A DNA stretch of 64,000 nt from FEN-1191 sp036490715 (GTDB lineage Bacteria > Pseudomonadota > Gammaproteobacteria > Steroidobacterales > Steroidobacteraceae). The DNA lies in contig DASXDL010000003.1 in the NCBI GenBank assembly GCA_036490715.1, positions 124,001 through 188,000 of the forward strand. Reading direction: 5' to 3'. A program made the translations under genes and the position numbers. The notes under the pieces are model-generated. The model was not told the DNA's origin, did no database searches, and worked only from the letters and a program-made list of their open reading frames with translations. This document shows, piece by piece, positions 14,473 to 23,520 of this stretch (position 1 is its first letter; each line of letters starts with the position of its first letter).

Positions 14473-15465
14473 GTGTCAGGCGTGGGGAGAAAAAGAAAAA
14501 GCGACAGGCACCTGCCGCAGCGCGTGTATTTCCGGTCGGGATCGTACTACTACGTCGATCGAGCCGGCAGCTGGAAGCGCCTGGGCGCCGACTACGCCGA
14601 GGCGCTTCGCCGCCTCGCATCGCTTCTGGGCGCGGCCGCGCCCGGCAATTCGATCGACCAGTTGATCGCGCGCTTTGACGTTGAGGAGCTCAGCACGAAG
14701 GCTGAGGAGACGCGGAAAAGCCGTCGACGCGAATTCAAGATGATCGCGCGCGTCTTCGGCCACATGCCGGCCGAGACGATCGAGCCGCACCATGTGTGGA
14801 ACTTTTGGCGCCGGCGCGGCGCGACGGAACAGGCGAGGCACGAAGTGCGGGCGCTATCGACGCTGCTGACGTTCGCGCGGCGCATCGGAGCACGCACGCG
14901 ACCCAATCCGTGCTTCGGCCTGCAGCTGCCGCAGTCAAAGCCGCGCGAGCGGTATGTGACAGATGAGGAGTTTTTGCTGGTGCGAGATCTCGCGCAGCCG
15001 ATGATCGGGTACGCGATGGATCTGGCGCTGTTGGGCGGGATGGATGAGGGGACGATTCGAAGACTCGAGCGCCGCCACCTGACAGATGAGGGGATCAGCT
15101 TCGAGCGGCGCAAGATGGGCGAGCGCCAGCTGATTGAATGGAACGAGGAGCTGCGCCTTACAGTGCAGGCGCTGCTGCGCGAGCGGCCGCAGATGCGGCG
15201 CGCGCTGATCTGCAACCGCAAGGGCAGCCCGTATTCTATGAACGGCTTTCAGAGCCAGTGGCAGCGTTTAATGCGCAGGGCGATGAAGGCTGGGTTGTCG
15301 GCGCGATTTCATTTCCACGACCTGCGCGCGAAGTCGGCGAGCGATGCGGGCAGCGACCAGGAGGCCGCCGACCGGCTCGCGCACGCCGACGTCAGGATGA
15401 CGCGCAGGGTGTATCGACGGCTGCCGCGGCGCGCGCCGGCGCTTCGAATTCTTGAGGAATCTTAG
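14473..15465 (+). CDS. int: Phage integrase at the att end, catalytic Arg I replaced
   Basis: 330 residues from GTG 14,473 (GAGG 7 bases upstream). The C-terminal domain has Lys (ERRKMGERQ), HxLR (HDLRAKSAS), His (LAHADVRMT) and Tyr (RRVYRR). In box I the usual G-x-R-x-G is GMDEG, so the first catalytic Arg is Asp. It lies 747 bases from tRNA-Arg. By position it is the integrase of this prophage, but activity is doubtful unless another residue substitutes. Confidence 0.88.
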   Translation: MSGVGRKRKSDRHLPQRVYFRSGSYYYVDRAGSWKRLGADYAEALRRLASLLGAAAPGNSIDQLIARFDVEELSTKAEETRKSRRREFKMIARVFGHMPAETIEPHHVWNFWRRRGATEQARHEVRALSTLLTFARRIGARTRPNPCFGLQLPQSKPRERYVTDEEFLLVRDLAQPMIGYAMDLALLGGMDEGTIRRLERRHLTDEGISFERRKMGERQLIEWNEELRLTVQALLRERPQMRRALICNRKGSPYSMNGFQSQWQRLMRRAMKAGLSARFHFHDLRAKSASDAGSDQEAADRLAHADVRMTRRVYRRLPRRAPALRILEES

Positions 15466-15467
15466 CA

Positions 15468-16145
15468 ATGCGCATATCAACAATTCCGGCGGTTATAAAG
15501 CGCGACATTCCAAACGCGCGGCTACCCGTGAACTACGAAGCGGCAAAAAAAGCGCTCGCCGAGTGTGAGCGTCTGGATGAGTGCAAAGCATGGGAGGACC
15601 ACGCGGCCGCGGCGGCGAGCTACTACCGACAAATCAAGGAACCATTTTTGATGGAAGCGGCAAGGCGCATCAAACTGCGCGCCCGCGAACGCATGGCCGA
15701 AATATTGGCATCCATTCCGCCTGCGAAGGGCCGGGGCAAGGTTCCAAAAGGCACTCTAGACCCCAACAGTCGCGCGGCCGCGGCGCGTGCTATAGGCCTA
15801 AGTCACGGCGATCTTGCGAGCATCACGGCAATCGGAATGGTGCCAAAGCACGTCCGCAACGAAAAAATTGAACAATCGCCACCGATCAGCGTCCACGATT
15901 TGGCACAGCTAGGAAAGCAGAGGAACTCACACCTGGGCCGCCGTCCCGCCAGCGCGGCTTACAATGAGCTCACGGCGTCACGCGGACTTGGAAATTTTGC
16001 AGCTTTTATCCGTCTGCATCCCGCGGGGCCGCTCGCCAGCGCTCTCTCCTACGACGAATCGCGGCGCGTTCGAGAGCTGGTCGTCCAAATCCAGGAGTGG
16101 TGCGACGAAATAGAACAGAATCTGCCGCGGCGCCGGAGCCGCTGA
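15468..16145 (+). CDS. Accessory helical phage protein next to attR
   Basis: 225 residues. The opening half (LPVNYEAAKKALAECERLDECKAW, ARRIKLRARERMAEIL) resembles a helical protein seen in many phages and islands. A middle segment SRAAAARAIGLSHGDLASITAIG could be an HTH, as in ParB-like proteins. Its base composition is visibly less GC-rich than its neighbours. It is the last gene before the attachment site, a usual place for cargo genes. Function unknown. Confidence 0.6.
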   Translation: MRISTIPAVIKRDIPNARLPVNYEAAKKALAECERLDECKAWEDHAAAAASYYRQIKEPFLMEAARRIKLRARERMAEILASIPPAKGRGKVPKGTLDPNSRAAAARAIGLSHGDLASITAIGMVPKHVRNEKIEQSPPISVHDLAQLGKQRNSHLGRRPASAAYNELTASRGLGNFAAFIRLHPAGPLASALSYDESRRVRELVVQIQEWCDEIEQNLPRRRSR

Positions 16146-16211
16146 ATTATTGGATGAATGGCCTCGATATTGGATTGGCGCAAAAGTGCGCACTCGCAAG
16201 CCGTTGAATGT

Positions 16212-16287
16212 TGGCGCCCCCGGCCGGAGTTGAACCGACGACCTAGCGCTTAGGAGGCGCTCGCTCTATCCACTGAGCTACGGGGGC
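16212..16287 (-). tRNA. tRNA-Arg (anticodon CCU)
   Basis: 76 bases including encoded CCA. The acceptor stem GCCCCCG pairs with CGGGGGC. The D-stem GCTC/GAGC, the anticodon loop CTCCTAA and the T-loop GGTTCAACTCC are in place. Its 3' end faces the prophage integrase, the usual orientation for a tRNA attachment site. The gene is intact. Confidence 0.97.
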
Positions 16288-16292
16288 GCTGC

Positions 16293-17195
16293 CTAGACCT
16301 CGACCACACGATTGCGCAACTCGCCGATGCGATCGATGCTCGCCAGCATTTCATCGCCGTCATGCAGAAACTGCGGCGGCGTCATCGCGAAGCCGACGCC
16401 GGACGGGGTGCCGGTCGCGATGATATCGCCGGGCAACAGCGTCAGACCGGCCGACAGCGAGGCGATGATCGTGGGGATATCGAAGATCATCTGTTCCACG
16501 CGCGCTCGCTGCCGTTCCTGGCCGTTGATGCTCATCGACACTTCCAGCCCCTTTGGATCGCCGATCTCATCGCTGGTGACGATCCACGGACCCAGGGGCA
16601 GCAAAGTGTCGAGCGATTTGCCCTTGAACCACTGCTCATGCCGGCGCTGCAGATCGCGCGCGGTGACATCATTGGCGATGGTATAGCCGAACACGTGATC
16701 GAAAGCTTCGGCGGCGGCAATGTCACGGCCACCGCGGCCAATGATCACTGCGAGCTCGACTTCATAGTCCAGTTTCTGAGTTACGCGCCGATCGAGTCGC
16801 ACATCCGCGCCCGGTCCGGAAACGCACAGCGTAGCCTTGGTGAAAAACTGCGGCACCACCGGCAGCTTCACTTCAGCCCGCATGGCGGCCGCTCCTTCCT
16901 TGACGTGATCGGTGTAGTTGCGGCCGACACAGAAGATGTTTCGGACCGGCTCCGGAATCGGGGCGAGCTTGTGGACCTGGGCGACCGGCAGCAGCGCGTC
17001 CCCCGGTGAGGAAGCGGCCGCCAAGCGGCGACAGGCCGCCAGTGCCTGATCGCCACCGCGGATGATCTGCAGCACCGAGGACAGGTCGGCCTGTTCGCCG
17101 GCCGCCTTGGCAGCCCTCGCTAGGTGCAGAACTCCGGATGGCAGCAGCAGGCCGGCGGCGATCTGATCGTGCTGCCGGAACGAAAGCAATCTCAT
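16293..17195 (-). CDS. Fumarylacetoacetate hydrolase family protein
   Basis: 300 residues. The FAH fold core is clear: NIFCVGRNYTDHVKE, then KLDYEVELAVIIGRGG (metal-binding Glu residues), IANDVTARDLQ, and the C-terminal LLPGDIIATGTPSGVGF. Members hydrolyse or decarboxylate 2-oxo acids in the cytoplasm using Mg2+. The substrate cannot be set from sequence; acylpyruvase and ureidoglycolate lyase-like activities are possible. It is 5 bases from tRNA-Arg and apparently monocistronic. Confidence 0.9.
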   Translation of the reverse strand: MRLLSFRQHDQIAAGLLLPSGVLHLARAAKAAGEQADLSSVLQIIRGGDQALAACRRLAAASSPGDALLPVAQVHKLAPIPEPVRNIFCVGRNYTDHVKEGAAAMRAEVKLPVVPQFFTKATLCVSGPGADVRLDRRVTQKLDYEVELAVIIGRGGRDIAAAEAFDHVFGYTIANDVTARDLQRRHEQWFKGKSLDTLLPLGPWIVTSDEIGDPKGLEVSMSINGQERQRARVEQMIFDIPTIIASLSAGLTLLPGDIIATGTPSGVGFAMTPPQFLHDGDEMLASIDRIGELRNRVVEV

Positions 17196-17277
17196 AGCGA
17201 CTGAACTCTGCCGACCATGCGGGCGCGCAGTTTAAGCCAGCTGCCGCCCGCACGCACAGGCGGCGCCCGGCGGCCGG

Positions 17278-17847
17278 CTACAGCAACCAGTTCACCCCGA
17301 CCGACAACTGGTCGGCGCTCCATGAGAAGGTATCGTTGGTCCCGGTATCAATACGGGCCCATTCGGCATGCAGTCTGGCGCCACCATAGAGAGTGAACTG
17401 ACCGCCGATGCCATAGGAAAAACCGGCGTTGGTCGAATTGAAGTCCGGATAGTTGCGATGCACTTCCATGCCGCCGATACCGGCAATGGCATAACCGGCA
17501 AACCAGGGTGTCATCGGCAGCGTGCCCTTCACATATCCGCCGTAGATCAATGGCACATCGACATGGAACAAGTGGAAGTTATCACCGGCGACGCCGCCGC
17601 CGATGCGGCCCTCGATGGCCAGATACGGATTGATCTCCTCGCCGATGCTCATGAACGCCACCGCCGGGACGATGGTGTCGAACCCCTGCTCTTTATAGTA
17701 GATATCGCCCAGATTGGCGCCGATGTAGAACCCGCCACCGCCATATTCGTCGCCGTTGCCGTAACCGTAGCCATAACCGCCTGCCATCGCGGCGCTGGAT
17801 GCCAGCAAAGCGACGCCTACTCCGAGAGCCACAACGTTCTTGCTCAC
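17278..17847 (-). CDS. Outer-membrane beta-barrel protein (OmpA/OmpW-like fold)
   Basis: 189 residues with a clear signal peptide (VALGVGVALLASSAAMA, cleavage near residue 22). It then has a Gly/Tyr-rich stretch and alternating strands such as FYIGANLGDIYY and YLAIEGRIGGG, ending in ADQLSVGVNWLL (terminal aromatic/Leu typical of barrels). GTG start with GGAGG 7 bases upstream. A small eight-stranded barrel is likely; ligand unknown. Confidence 0.8.
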   Translation of the reverse strand: MSKNVVALGVGVALLASSAAMAGGYGYGYGNGDEYGGGGFYIGANLGDIYYKEQGFDTIVPAVAFMSIGEEINPYLAIEGRIGGGVAGDNFHLFHVDVPLIYGGYVKGTLPMTPWFAGYAIAGIGGMEVHRNYPDFNSTNAGFSYGIGGQFTLYGGARLHAEWARIDTGTNDTFSWSADQLSVGVNWLL

Positions 17848-17983
17848 AGTTACCTCCGCAACCTGCTGAACTATACCCGGGACTTGATGTCAGACGGGCA
17901 GGCGCCCGATTGGGTTCCTGGCCCCTTTCACAGCAACGCATCAGGGCTAAATTGGGTGACCACCGTTCCGCTATTATCGCCCG

Positions 17984-20710
17984 ATGCGATTCACTGACAA
18001 TTTTCTCGCCGCAGCTACGGTACGCCCCCTGCTGACCACGGTGCTGGCGCTGCTGATAACAGCCAGCATGGTGGCACGCGCGTCGGCAGCCGAGACGCCA
18101 TCCGTCGAGCCGCAAGCTGTTGACCAGGACGTTGTGCGCTCGACCCTCGACAACGGTCTGCGCGTCATCATCGTGCGCAACACGCTGGCGCCGGTGGTCG
18201 CCACCGCAGTCAATTACCTGGTCGGCTCGGATGAGGCAGCCGCAGGCTATCCCGGCATGGCGCACGCACAGGAACATATGATGTTCCGCGGTACTCCCGG
18301 CCTGACCACCGAACAGCTGGCTGACATCAGCGCGGTGATGGGAGGCAACTTTAATGCCAACACGCGCGAGAGCCTCACTCAGTATCTGTTCACGGTGCCG
18401 TCGCAGGACCTGGACATCGCGCTGCGCATCGAGGCCCTGCGCATGCACGGCGTGGTCGACAGCCAGCAGGGCTGGGACCAGGAACGCGGTGCCATCGAAC
18501 AGGAGGTCGCGCAGGACCTGTCGAACCCCGGCTATGTGCTGTACGCCAAACTGCGCTCGATCATGTTTCACGGCACGGTATATGCGCATGATGCATTGGG
18601 CACGCGTGCATCGTTCGACGAGACCACCGCCGCAATGCTTAAGAGCTTTCATGACGCCTGGTACGCGCCCAACAATGCGGTCCTGATCATCGTTGGCGAC
18701 GTCGAACCAGCGAGCACCATGGCCAAGGTGCGTGAGCTGTTTGGCGACATTGGTTCGAAGCCACTGCCGCGCCGACCGTCGCTGCACCTGCAGCCGATCA
18801 AGGCGCAGAGCTTCAGTGTCGACACCGACCGGCCCGTTGGTACGCAGATGATCGCGATGCGCGTACCGGGGCTCGACAGCCCCGATTTTCCGGCGCTGGA
18901 AGTGCTGGCGGACGTGCTCAGCAGCCACCGTTTCGAGCTGTACGGCCTGGTCCCGCAGGGCAAGGCATTGGCGGTCGACTTTGCTCTGGATCCGTTGCCG
19001 CAAGCAGGCTTGGCGTACACCGAGGCGACCTTTGCGACCGGCACCGATCCAAAGGCGCTCGAGCGTGAGGTGCGCGACATCCTTGCCAAGGTGGCGCATG
19101 ACGGCGTGTCGGCCGATCTGGTCGAGGCCGCCAAGCGGCACGAGCGCAGTGAAGCTGAAATGCAGAAGAACTCGATCGCCGGCTCGGCCGAGATCTGGTC
19201 CGATGCCGTGACACTCTATGGTCTGCGCTCCCCGGAAGACGATCTGGTGCGTATCGAGAAGGTCACGGTGGCCGATGTCAATCGCGTAGCCCACCGCTAC
19301 CTCGATTTGGACCACGCGGTGACCGCGGTCATGGTGCCGCACGGATCGGGCCGGCCGACCTCCGCCGGCGGCGGCTTCGGTGGTCAGGAAAACATTGCGC
19401 TCGGGGAAGGCAAACCGACCAGCCTGCCGGACTGGGCGCAGCCAGCGGAAGGCAACCTGACGGTACCGGACTCCACGTTGCACCCGGTGGTCACCACACT
19501 GGCCAATGGCGTAACCCTGATCGTGCAACCCGAAACGGTCAGCGACAGCGTCAGTGTCTACGGCTACATCCGCAATCGACCAGAGATGCAGATGCCGGTA
19601 GGCCGCGAGGGCGTGTCTCACCTGCTGGACCTGCTGCTGTCCTATGGCAGCGAACATCTCGATCGACTGGCGTTCGAACAGGCGCTCGATGCCATCGGCG
19701 CCCACGAGAGTGCCGGCAGCGAGTTCTCGCTCGAAGTGCTGTCGGCCGATTTCGACCGCGGCGTCGAACTGCTGGCCGACAACGAGCTGCACCCGGCGCT
19801 GCCGCCGCAGGAGCTGGATCTGCAACGTGCCCAGTACTCACGCTACATCGGCGCGCGCAACCGCAGCCCCGGGCATCTGGCCGATCTGGCGCTGCGAAAG
19901 GGCCTGTTTCCCAAGGATGACCCGACCCTGCGCGAGCCCACGCCCGAGTCGGTCAACTCGGTATCGATCGACGACGTGCGCTCCTATTACCGCGCAAGCT
20001 TTCGGCCCGATCTGTGCACCATCGTCGTGATCGGCCATATCAGTCCGCCGCGGGCCCAAGCCGCGATCGAGCGCTACTTCGGCCCTTGGACGGCCACCGG
20101 TCCGGCCCCGGCGCTGGATCTGCCGACGGCGCCTGCGAACACCAGCGGCAGCGTCGTGGTGCCGGATGACAGTCGCGTTCAGGACGAGGTGGTGCTGGCG
20201 CAGAACCTCAATCTCACTCGCAGCGACCCCGATTACTACGCGCTCAACCTCGGCAGCGCGGTGCTGGGCGGAAGCTTCTACTCCACTCGGCTGAGCATCG
20301 ATCTGCGCAAGGACGCCGGTCTGGTGTACGGGGTCGGCTCGCAGCTGCAGGTTGGACGCACACGCGGGGTCTATCTTGTACGTTATGCCTCCGATCCACA
20401 GAATGTCGGCAAGGCGCAAAACATCGTGATTCGCGACCTGAAGAGTATGCAGACACAGCCGGCCAGCGAAGATGAGCTTCGACGCGTCAAGGCGCTGCTG
20501 CTGCAGCACATCCCGTTGAGTGAGTCCAGCACCGAAGACATTGCCATGGGATTCCTGCGTCGCCGTGACCTCGATCTGCCGCTCGATGAACCAATCATCG
20601 CAGCGCACCGCTATGTCGAGCTGCAAGCTGCCGACGTGCAACGGGCCTTTCAGAAATGGTTGCGACCGGACGATCTGGTTCGCGTGACACAGGGACCGGG
20701 TCCAAAATAA
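17984..20710 (+). CDS. M16-family zinc metallopeptidase, two-domain, exported
   Basis: 908 residues with an N-terminal signal (TTVLALLITASMVARASA). The inverted zinc motif HxxEH is HAQEH at residues 94-98, with the downstream Glu in AIEQEVAQDL. The second half (from about residue 500) repeats the fold without the zinc motif, as in pitrilysin and PqqL-type proteins. It probably degrades small proteins or peptides in the periplasm. The 3' end overlaps the next gene by 55 bases. Confidence 0.92.
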   Translation: MRFTDNFLAAATVRPLLTTVLALLITASMVARASAAETPSVEPQAVDQDVVRSTLDNGLRVIIVRNTLAPVVATAVNYLVGSDEAAAGYPGMAHAQEHMMFRGTPGLTTEQLADISAVMGGNFNANTRESLTQYLFTVPSQDLDIALRIEALRMHGVVDSQQGWDQERGAIEQEVAQDLSNPGYVLYAKLRSIMFHGTVYAHDALGTRASFDETTAAMLKSFHDAWYAPNNAVLIIVGDVEPASTMAKVRELFGDIGSKPLPRRPSLHLQPIKAQSFSVDTDRPVGTQMIAMRVPGLDSPDFPALEVLADVLSSHRFELYGLVPQGKALAVDFALDPLPQAGLAYTEATFATGTDPKALEREVRDILAKVAHDGVSADLVEAAKRHERSEAEMQKNSIAGSAEIWSDAVTLYGLRSPEDDLVRIEKVTVADVNRVAHRYLDLDHAVTAVMVPHGSGRPTSAGGGFGGQENIALGEGKPTSLPDWAQPAEGNLTVPDSTLHPVVTTLANGVTLIVQPETVSDSVSVYGYIRNRPEMQMPVGREGVSHLLDLLLSYGSEHLDRLAFEQALDAIGAHESAGSEFSLEVLSADFDRGVELLADNELHPALPPQELDLQRAQYSRYIGARNRSPGHLADLALRKGLFPKDDPTLREPTPESVNSVSIDDVRSYYRASFRPDLCTIVVIGHISPPRAQAAIERYFGPWTATGPAPALDLPTAPANTSGSVVVPDDSRVQDEVVLAQNLNLTRSDPDYYALNLGSAVLGGSFYSTRLSIDLRKDAGLVYGVGSQLQVGRTRGVYLVRYASDPQNVGKAQNIVIRDLKSMQTQPASEDELRRVKALLLQHIPLSESSTEDIAMGFLRRRDLDLPLDEPIIAAHRYVELQAADVQRAFQKWLRPDDLVRVTQGPGPK

Positions 20711-22185
20711 CCTCCGGCGGCCCCCCCGCCTCCGCTCTTCCGCCATCGAGCAAGCGCCTGCTGCCATGGCTGGTGGCGGTGGCATTTTTCATGGAGGCCC
20801 TCGACACCACGATCTTGAATACCGCGGTGCCGACGGTCGCGGCGGCACTCAAGGTCAGCGCCCTGAGCATGAAGGCAGTGCTGGCAAGCTACACGCTGAG
20901 CCTGGCGGTATTCATTCCGGTCAGCGGCTGGATGGCGGACCGGTTCGGCACCCGGCGGGTATTCGCCGCGGCGATCGGCACCTTTACGCTCGGATCGTGC
21001 CTGTGCGGTCTTTCCAGCAGCATCGATCTGCTGGTGGCATCGCGCATCTTGCAGGGTTGCGGCGGTGCCATGATGGTGCCGGTCGGCAGGCTGACGCTGG
21101 TGCGCACCTTCGCCAAGGCCGAGCTCATTTCGGCCATGAGCTTCGTTGCGGTGCCGGCGCTGATCGGTCCGATGCTCGGGCCGGTGGCCGGCGGCCTGAT
21201 CGTCGGCTACCTGCACTGGCGCGCGATCTTCTTCGTCAATATCCCCATCGGGCTGGCTGGCTTGTGGATGGTGCGCCGACATCTGCCCGACTATCGACAG
21301 CGCCGTCACCGGCCGCTGGACGTCGTCGGACTGATTCTGTTCGGCTGCGGCGTATCGCTGTTGTCGTATGTGCTGGAAATATTCGGCGAGCACACCCTGG
21401 GTATTCCCGAAGTACTCGGCCTGCTCACTATTGCGCTGGCGCTGATCGGCGGCTACGCGGTGCACGCCTCGCATCGACGCTATCCGCTGTTGCAACTGGG
21501 ACTGCTGCGCATCCGCACGTTCAGCACCGCGGTCAGCGGCAGTTTTTTCACCCGTATCGGTATCGCCGGAGTGCCATTCCTGCTGCCGATGCTCTATCAG
21601 ATCGGTCTGGGACTGTCGGCGGTGCAATCCGGACTGCTGATCATGCCGCAGGCACTGGCGGCAATGAGCAGCAAGGTGGTGACCCGTCGGGTGCTGACCC
21701 GCTTTGGCTATCGCGCCGTGTTGAGCGCCAACACGCTGATGCTCGGGGTGCTGTTGCTGCTGTTTGCCACCATTGGCGTTGCTACTCCAATCTGGCTGAT
21801 CCTGCTGCAGGCATTTTGCTACGGCGGCTTCAGCTCGCTGCAGTACACCAGCATGAACACCCTGGTATACGCCGACATCACCGATGAGCAGACCAGCAAT
21901 GCCAGCTCGCTCGCCAGCACCTTGCAACAGATGTCGATCAGCTTCGGGGTGGCCAGCGCCGGACTGGCCACGGCCTTTTTCGTGCCCGAGCGCCTGCGAT
22001 CAGATCCGGCAGGAATGATTCATGGCATCCACCAGGCACTGCTGGCGCTGGGCGCCTATACGATGATCTCGACGCTGGTGTTCCGCCGCCTGCGCAGCGG
22101 CGACGGCGACAATGTCAGCCAGCACAAGACCATCGCCGCCTCGCTGACGCCGGCCTTGACCGACGTGCCGAGCCGCCCGCTCTAA
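20656..22185 (+). CDS. MFS drug exporter, DHA2/EmrB type
   Basis: 509 residues with about 14 membrane segments. Motif A appears as GWMADRFGTRRVF after TM2, and motif C-like GPMLGPVAGG in TM5; the TM1 motif is LDTTILNTAVPTVA. It exports drugs or other small molecules with proton antiport. The only in-frame start is inside the end of the M16 gene, so the two may be cotranscribed. No fusion-protein partner is adjacent, unlike the pump at 38-41 kb. Confidence 0.88.
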   Translation: MVATGRSGSRDTGTGSKITSGGPPASALPPSSKRLLPWLVAVAFFMEALDTTILNTAVPTVAAALKVSALSMKAVLASYTLSLAVFIPVSGWMADRFGTRRVFAAAIGTFTLGSCLCGLSSSIDLLVASRILQGCGGAMMVPVGRLTLVRTFAKAELISAMSFVAVPALIGPMLGPVAGGLIVGYLHWRAIFFVNIPIGLAGLWMVRRHLPDYRQRRHRPLDVVGLILFGCGVSLLSYVLEIFGEHTLGIPEVLGLLTIALALIGGYAVHASHRRYPLLQLGLLRIRTFSTAVSGSFFTRIGIAGVPFLLPMLYQIGLGLSAVQSGLLIMPQALAAMSSKVVTRRVLTRFGYRAVLSANTLMLGVLLLLFATIGVATPIWLILLQAFCYGGFSSLQYTSMNTLVYADITDEQTSNASSLASTLQQMSISFGVASAGLATAFFVPERLRSDPAGMIHGIHQALLALGAYTMISTLVFRRLRSGDGDNVSQHKTIAASLTPALTDVPSRPL

Positions 22186-22796
22186 GCCGGCGCGCTCTCC
22201 CGCACCCGGTTGGTCTGACAGCGCTGCTCGATGACACGCCAGTCAACGTTATCCAGCACGATCTTGACGTAGTCGCCCTTCTGCGCCGAGGTGAAGTCGA
22301 GCATGAAGGCGTGTTCCCACAGATCCAGCGCGAACACCACGTCGCTGTTGGCCGGCAGATTGAGCTGATGCAGATCGACCCAGCAGTTGTGCAGCGTTTC
22401 GTTGTCCTGGCCGCGGCCACGCACGGTCAGTACCCAGCCGACGCCACGGGTCTTGGCCAGTGCCTCGATCGACCCCTTCCAGCCCTCGAAATCGCCGTAG
22501 CCGTCATGCAGCCCATCGACGAAATCGCCTTCGGCCTTGGGGGCGCGCTGCGCCTGCCCCGCCAGCTGCTCGAAGAACAGCTCATGCAGCGCCACGCCGT
22601 TGAACTCGAACGCGAAGCGACGGGCGTAACCGTCCAGGGTCAGCGGTGCAGCGTTCGTGGCACGCTGCGGCGATTGCTCCAGCAGCTTGTTGAGGTTTTC
22701 GACGTAGCCCTTGTAGAGGCCGAGGTGCAAATCCAGCGCCTTCTTTGACAGACCCTGGACTTTCGATAGATCAAACGGGCGGACTTGGTACGTCAC
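22182..22796 (-). CDS. sodB: Fe/Mn superoxide dismutase family protein, divergent
   Basis: 204 residues. All four metal ligands are placed: His in DLHLGLYKGYV, His in ALHELFFEQL, and Asp and His in DLWEHAFML. The gateway Tyr is in KGYV. The sequence is otherwise far from E. coli SodB: the WNHTF/FYW box reads FNGVALHELFF and the HHQTY run is missing. It detoxifies superoxide in the cytoplasm if active. The end overlaps the convergent MFS gene by 4 bases. Confidence 0.85.
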   Translation of the reverse strand: MTYQVRPFDLSKVQGLSKKALDLHLGLYKGYVENLNKLLEQSPQRATNAAPLTLDGYARRFAFEFNGVALHELFFEQLAGQAQRAPKAEGDFVDGLHDGYGDFEGWKGSIEALAKTRGVGWVLTVRGRGQDNETLHNCWVDLHQLNLPANSDVVFALDLWEHAFMLDFTSAQKGDYVKIVLDNVDWRVIEQRCQTNRVRESAPA

Positions 22797-22937
22797 GGTG
22801 ATGCTCCATGTCGGTGGATGGTGCCGGCCGGGACATGGCGGGCGCTTCCGCCCAAGGCGGTCGGGGCTACGGGGATGATGGCATCCCGGCAGCGCGTTAT
22901 GGGTCGGCAGCGCGCCGCAAGCCCCGTAGGAGATTGC

Positions 22938-23111
22938 TCACAGACGCGGGCCGCGACGACCCCGGACGCCGTTCAGCAGATACGCCACCACCAGCACCAC
23001 CACAATCAATCCGATAGGACCGATGCCCCAGCCAGCGCCGAGGCCCCAGTAGATGCCCCCGCCGCCGCCGAACAACAGCAGCAAGATGATCAGTACCACG
23101 AGCAGATCCAT
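22938..23111 (-). CDS. Small glycine-rich membrane protein (DUF3309-like)
   Basis: 57 residues: MDLLVVLIILLLLFGGGGGI, then YWGLGAGWGIGPIGLIVVVLVVAYLL and a short Arg tail. Two hydrophobic segments flank a Gly/Trp turn, as in the DUF3309 family. AGGAGA lies 7 bases before the ATG. It is divergent from cydP across 157 bases in which no further gene is visible. Function unknown. Confidence 0.75.
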   Translation of the reverse strand: MDLLVVLIILLLLFGGGGGIYWGLGAGWGIGPIGLIVVVLVVAYLLNGVRGRRGPRL

Positions 23112-23268
23112 GCAGCGTCTCCTTATTATTTCAGTGCAGCAAACTTAAGCGGCAACATGGGGGCGGTCTGTAAGACGGCGCCGCCCGCGGCCGCCGCGTC
23201 CTTGCCATCGGCACGATCGGACCTCCGACGGCATTTTTTTCAGCGCCGGTGATGGCGGCAGGGTAAAG

Positions 23269-23520
23269 TTGCGCGCGCATTTAATCAGAGAGTGGCCGCG
23301 TTTCGCCTTGGAACCGATCCCGATTGAGACGACGGCTCAGACCGGCGCCCGTGGGGCGCTGGTGCGCCGCGCGCTGCGGCGCGAGCTGGGCTGGCTGCTG
23401 CTGCTGAAGCTGCTGGCGCTGATCGTGCTGTGGGCAATGTTCTTCTCCGCCGCCCATCGCCCTACCGTGGACGCTGTGGGCACCGGCCGCCAGTTCGCCC
23501 TTGGAATCACCCATGATTGA
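23269..23520 (+). CDS. cydP: Cytochrome bd accessory small subunit CydP
   Basis: 83 residues with one membrane segment (LGWLLLLKLLALIVLWAMFF) followed by the family ending AAHRPTVD. CydP precedes cydAB in many proteobacteria and is thought to be an assembly or small-subunit factor. It overlaps the cydA start by 8 bases. The start is uncertain: TTG 23,269 with a weak AGGG upstream, or TTG 23,308. Confidence 0.85.
   Translation: MRAHLIREWPRFALEPIPIETTAQTGARGALVRRALRRELGWLLLLKLLALIVLWAMFFSAAHRPTVDAVGTGRQFALGITHD

Larger units (their letters stand above)
1..16215. mobile_element. Lambdoid-type prophage, right part (left end outside window)
   Basis: About 40 genes in two divergent blocks show phage functions: tyrosine integrases, DUF4224, RusA, Lar, a replication initiator with iterons, and Cro- and repressor-like HTH proteins with shared operators. 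The element stops at the 3' end of tRNA-Arg, and the genes beyond it are housekeeping. Long runs of genes overlapping by four bases are typical of phage operons. No terminase, portal or capsid gene is in view, so completeness cannot be judged. The left att site is outside the window. Confidence 0.93.

Noticed and set aside
17693..19825. A 710-codon open frame on the minus strand
   Set aside because: It lies antisense to the M16 protease, has no recognisable motif, and is rich in His/Arg/Gln as expected from the reverse strand of GC-rich coding DNA.
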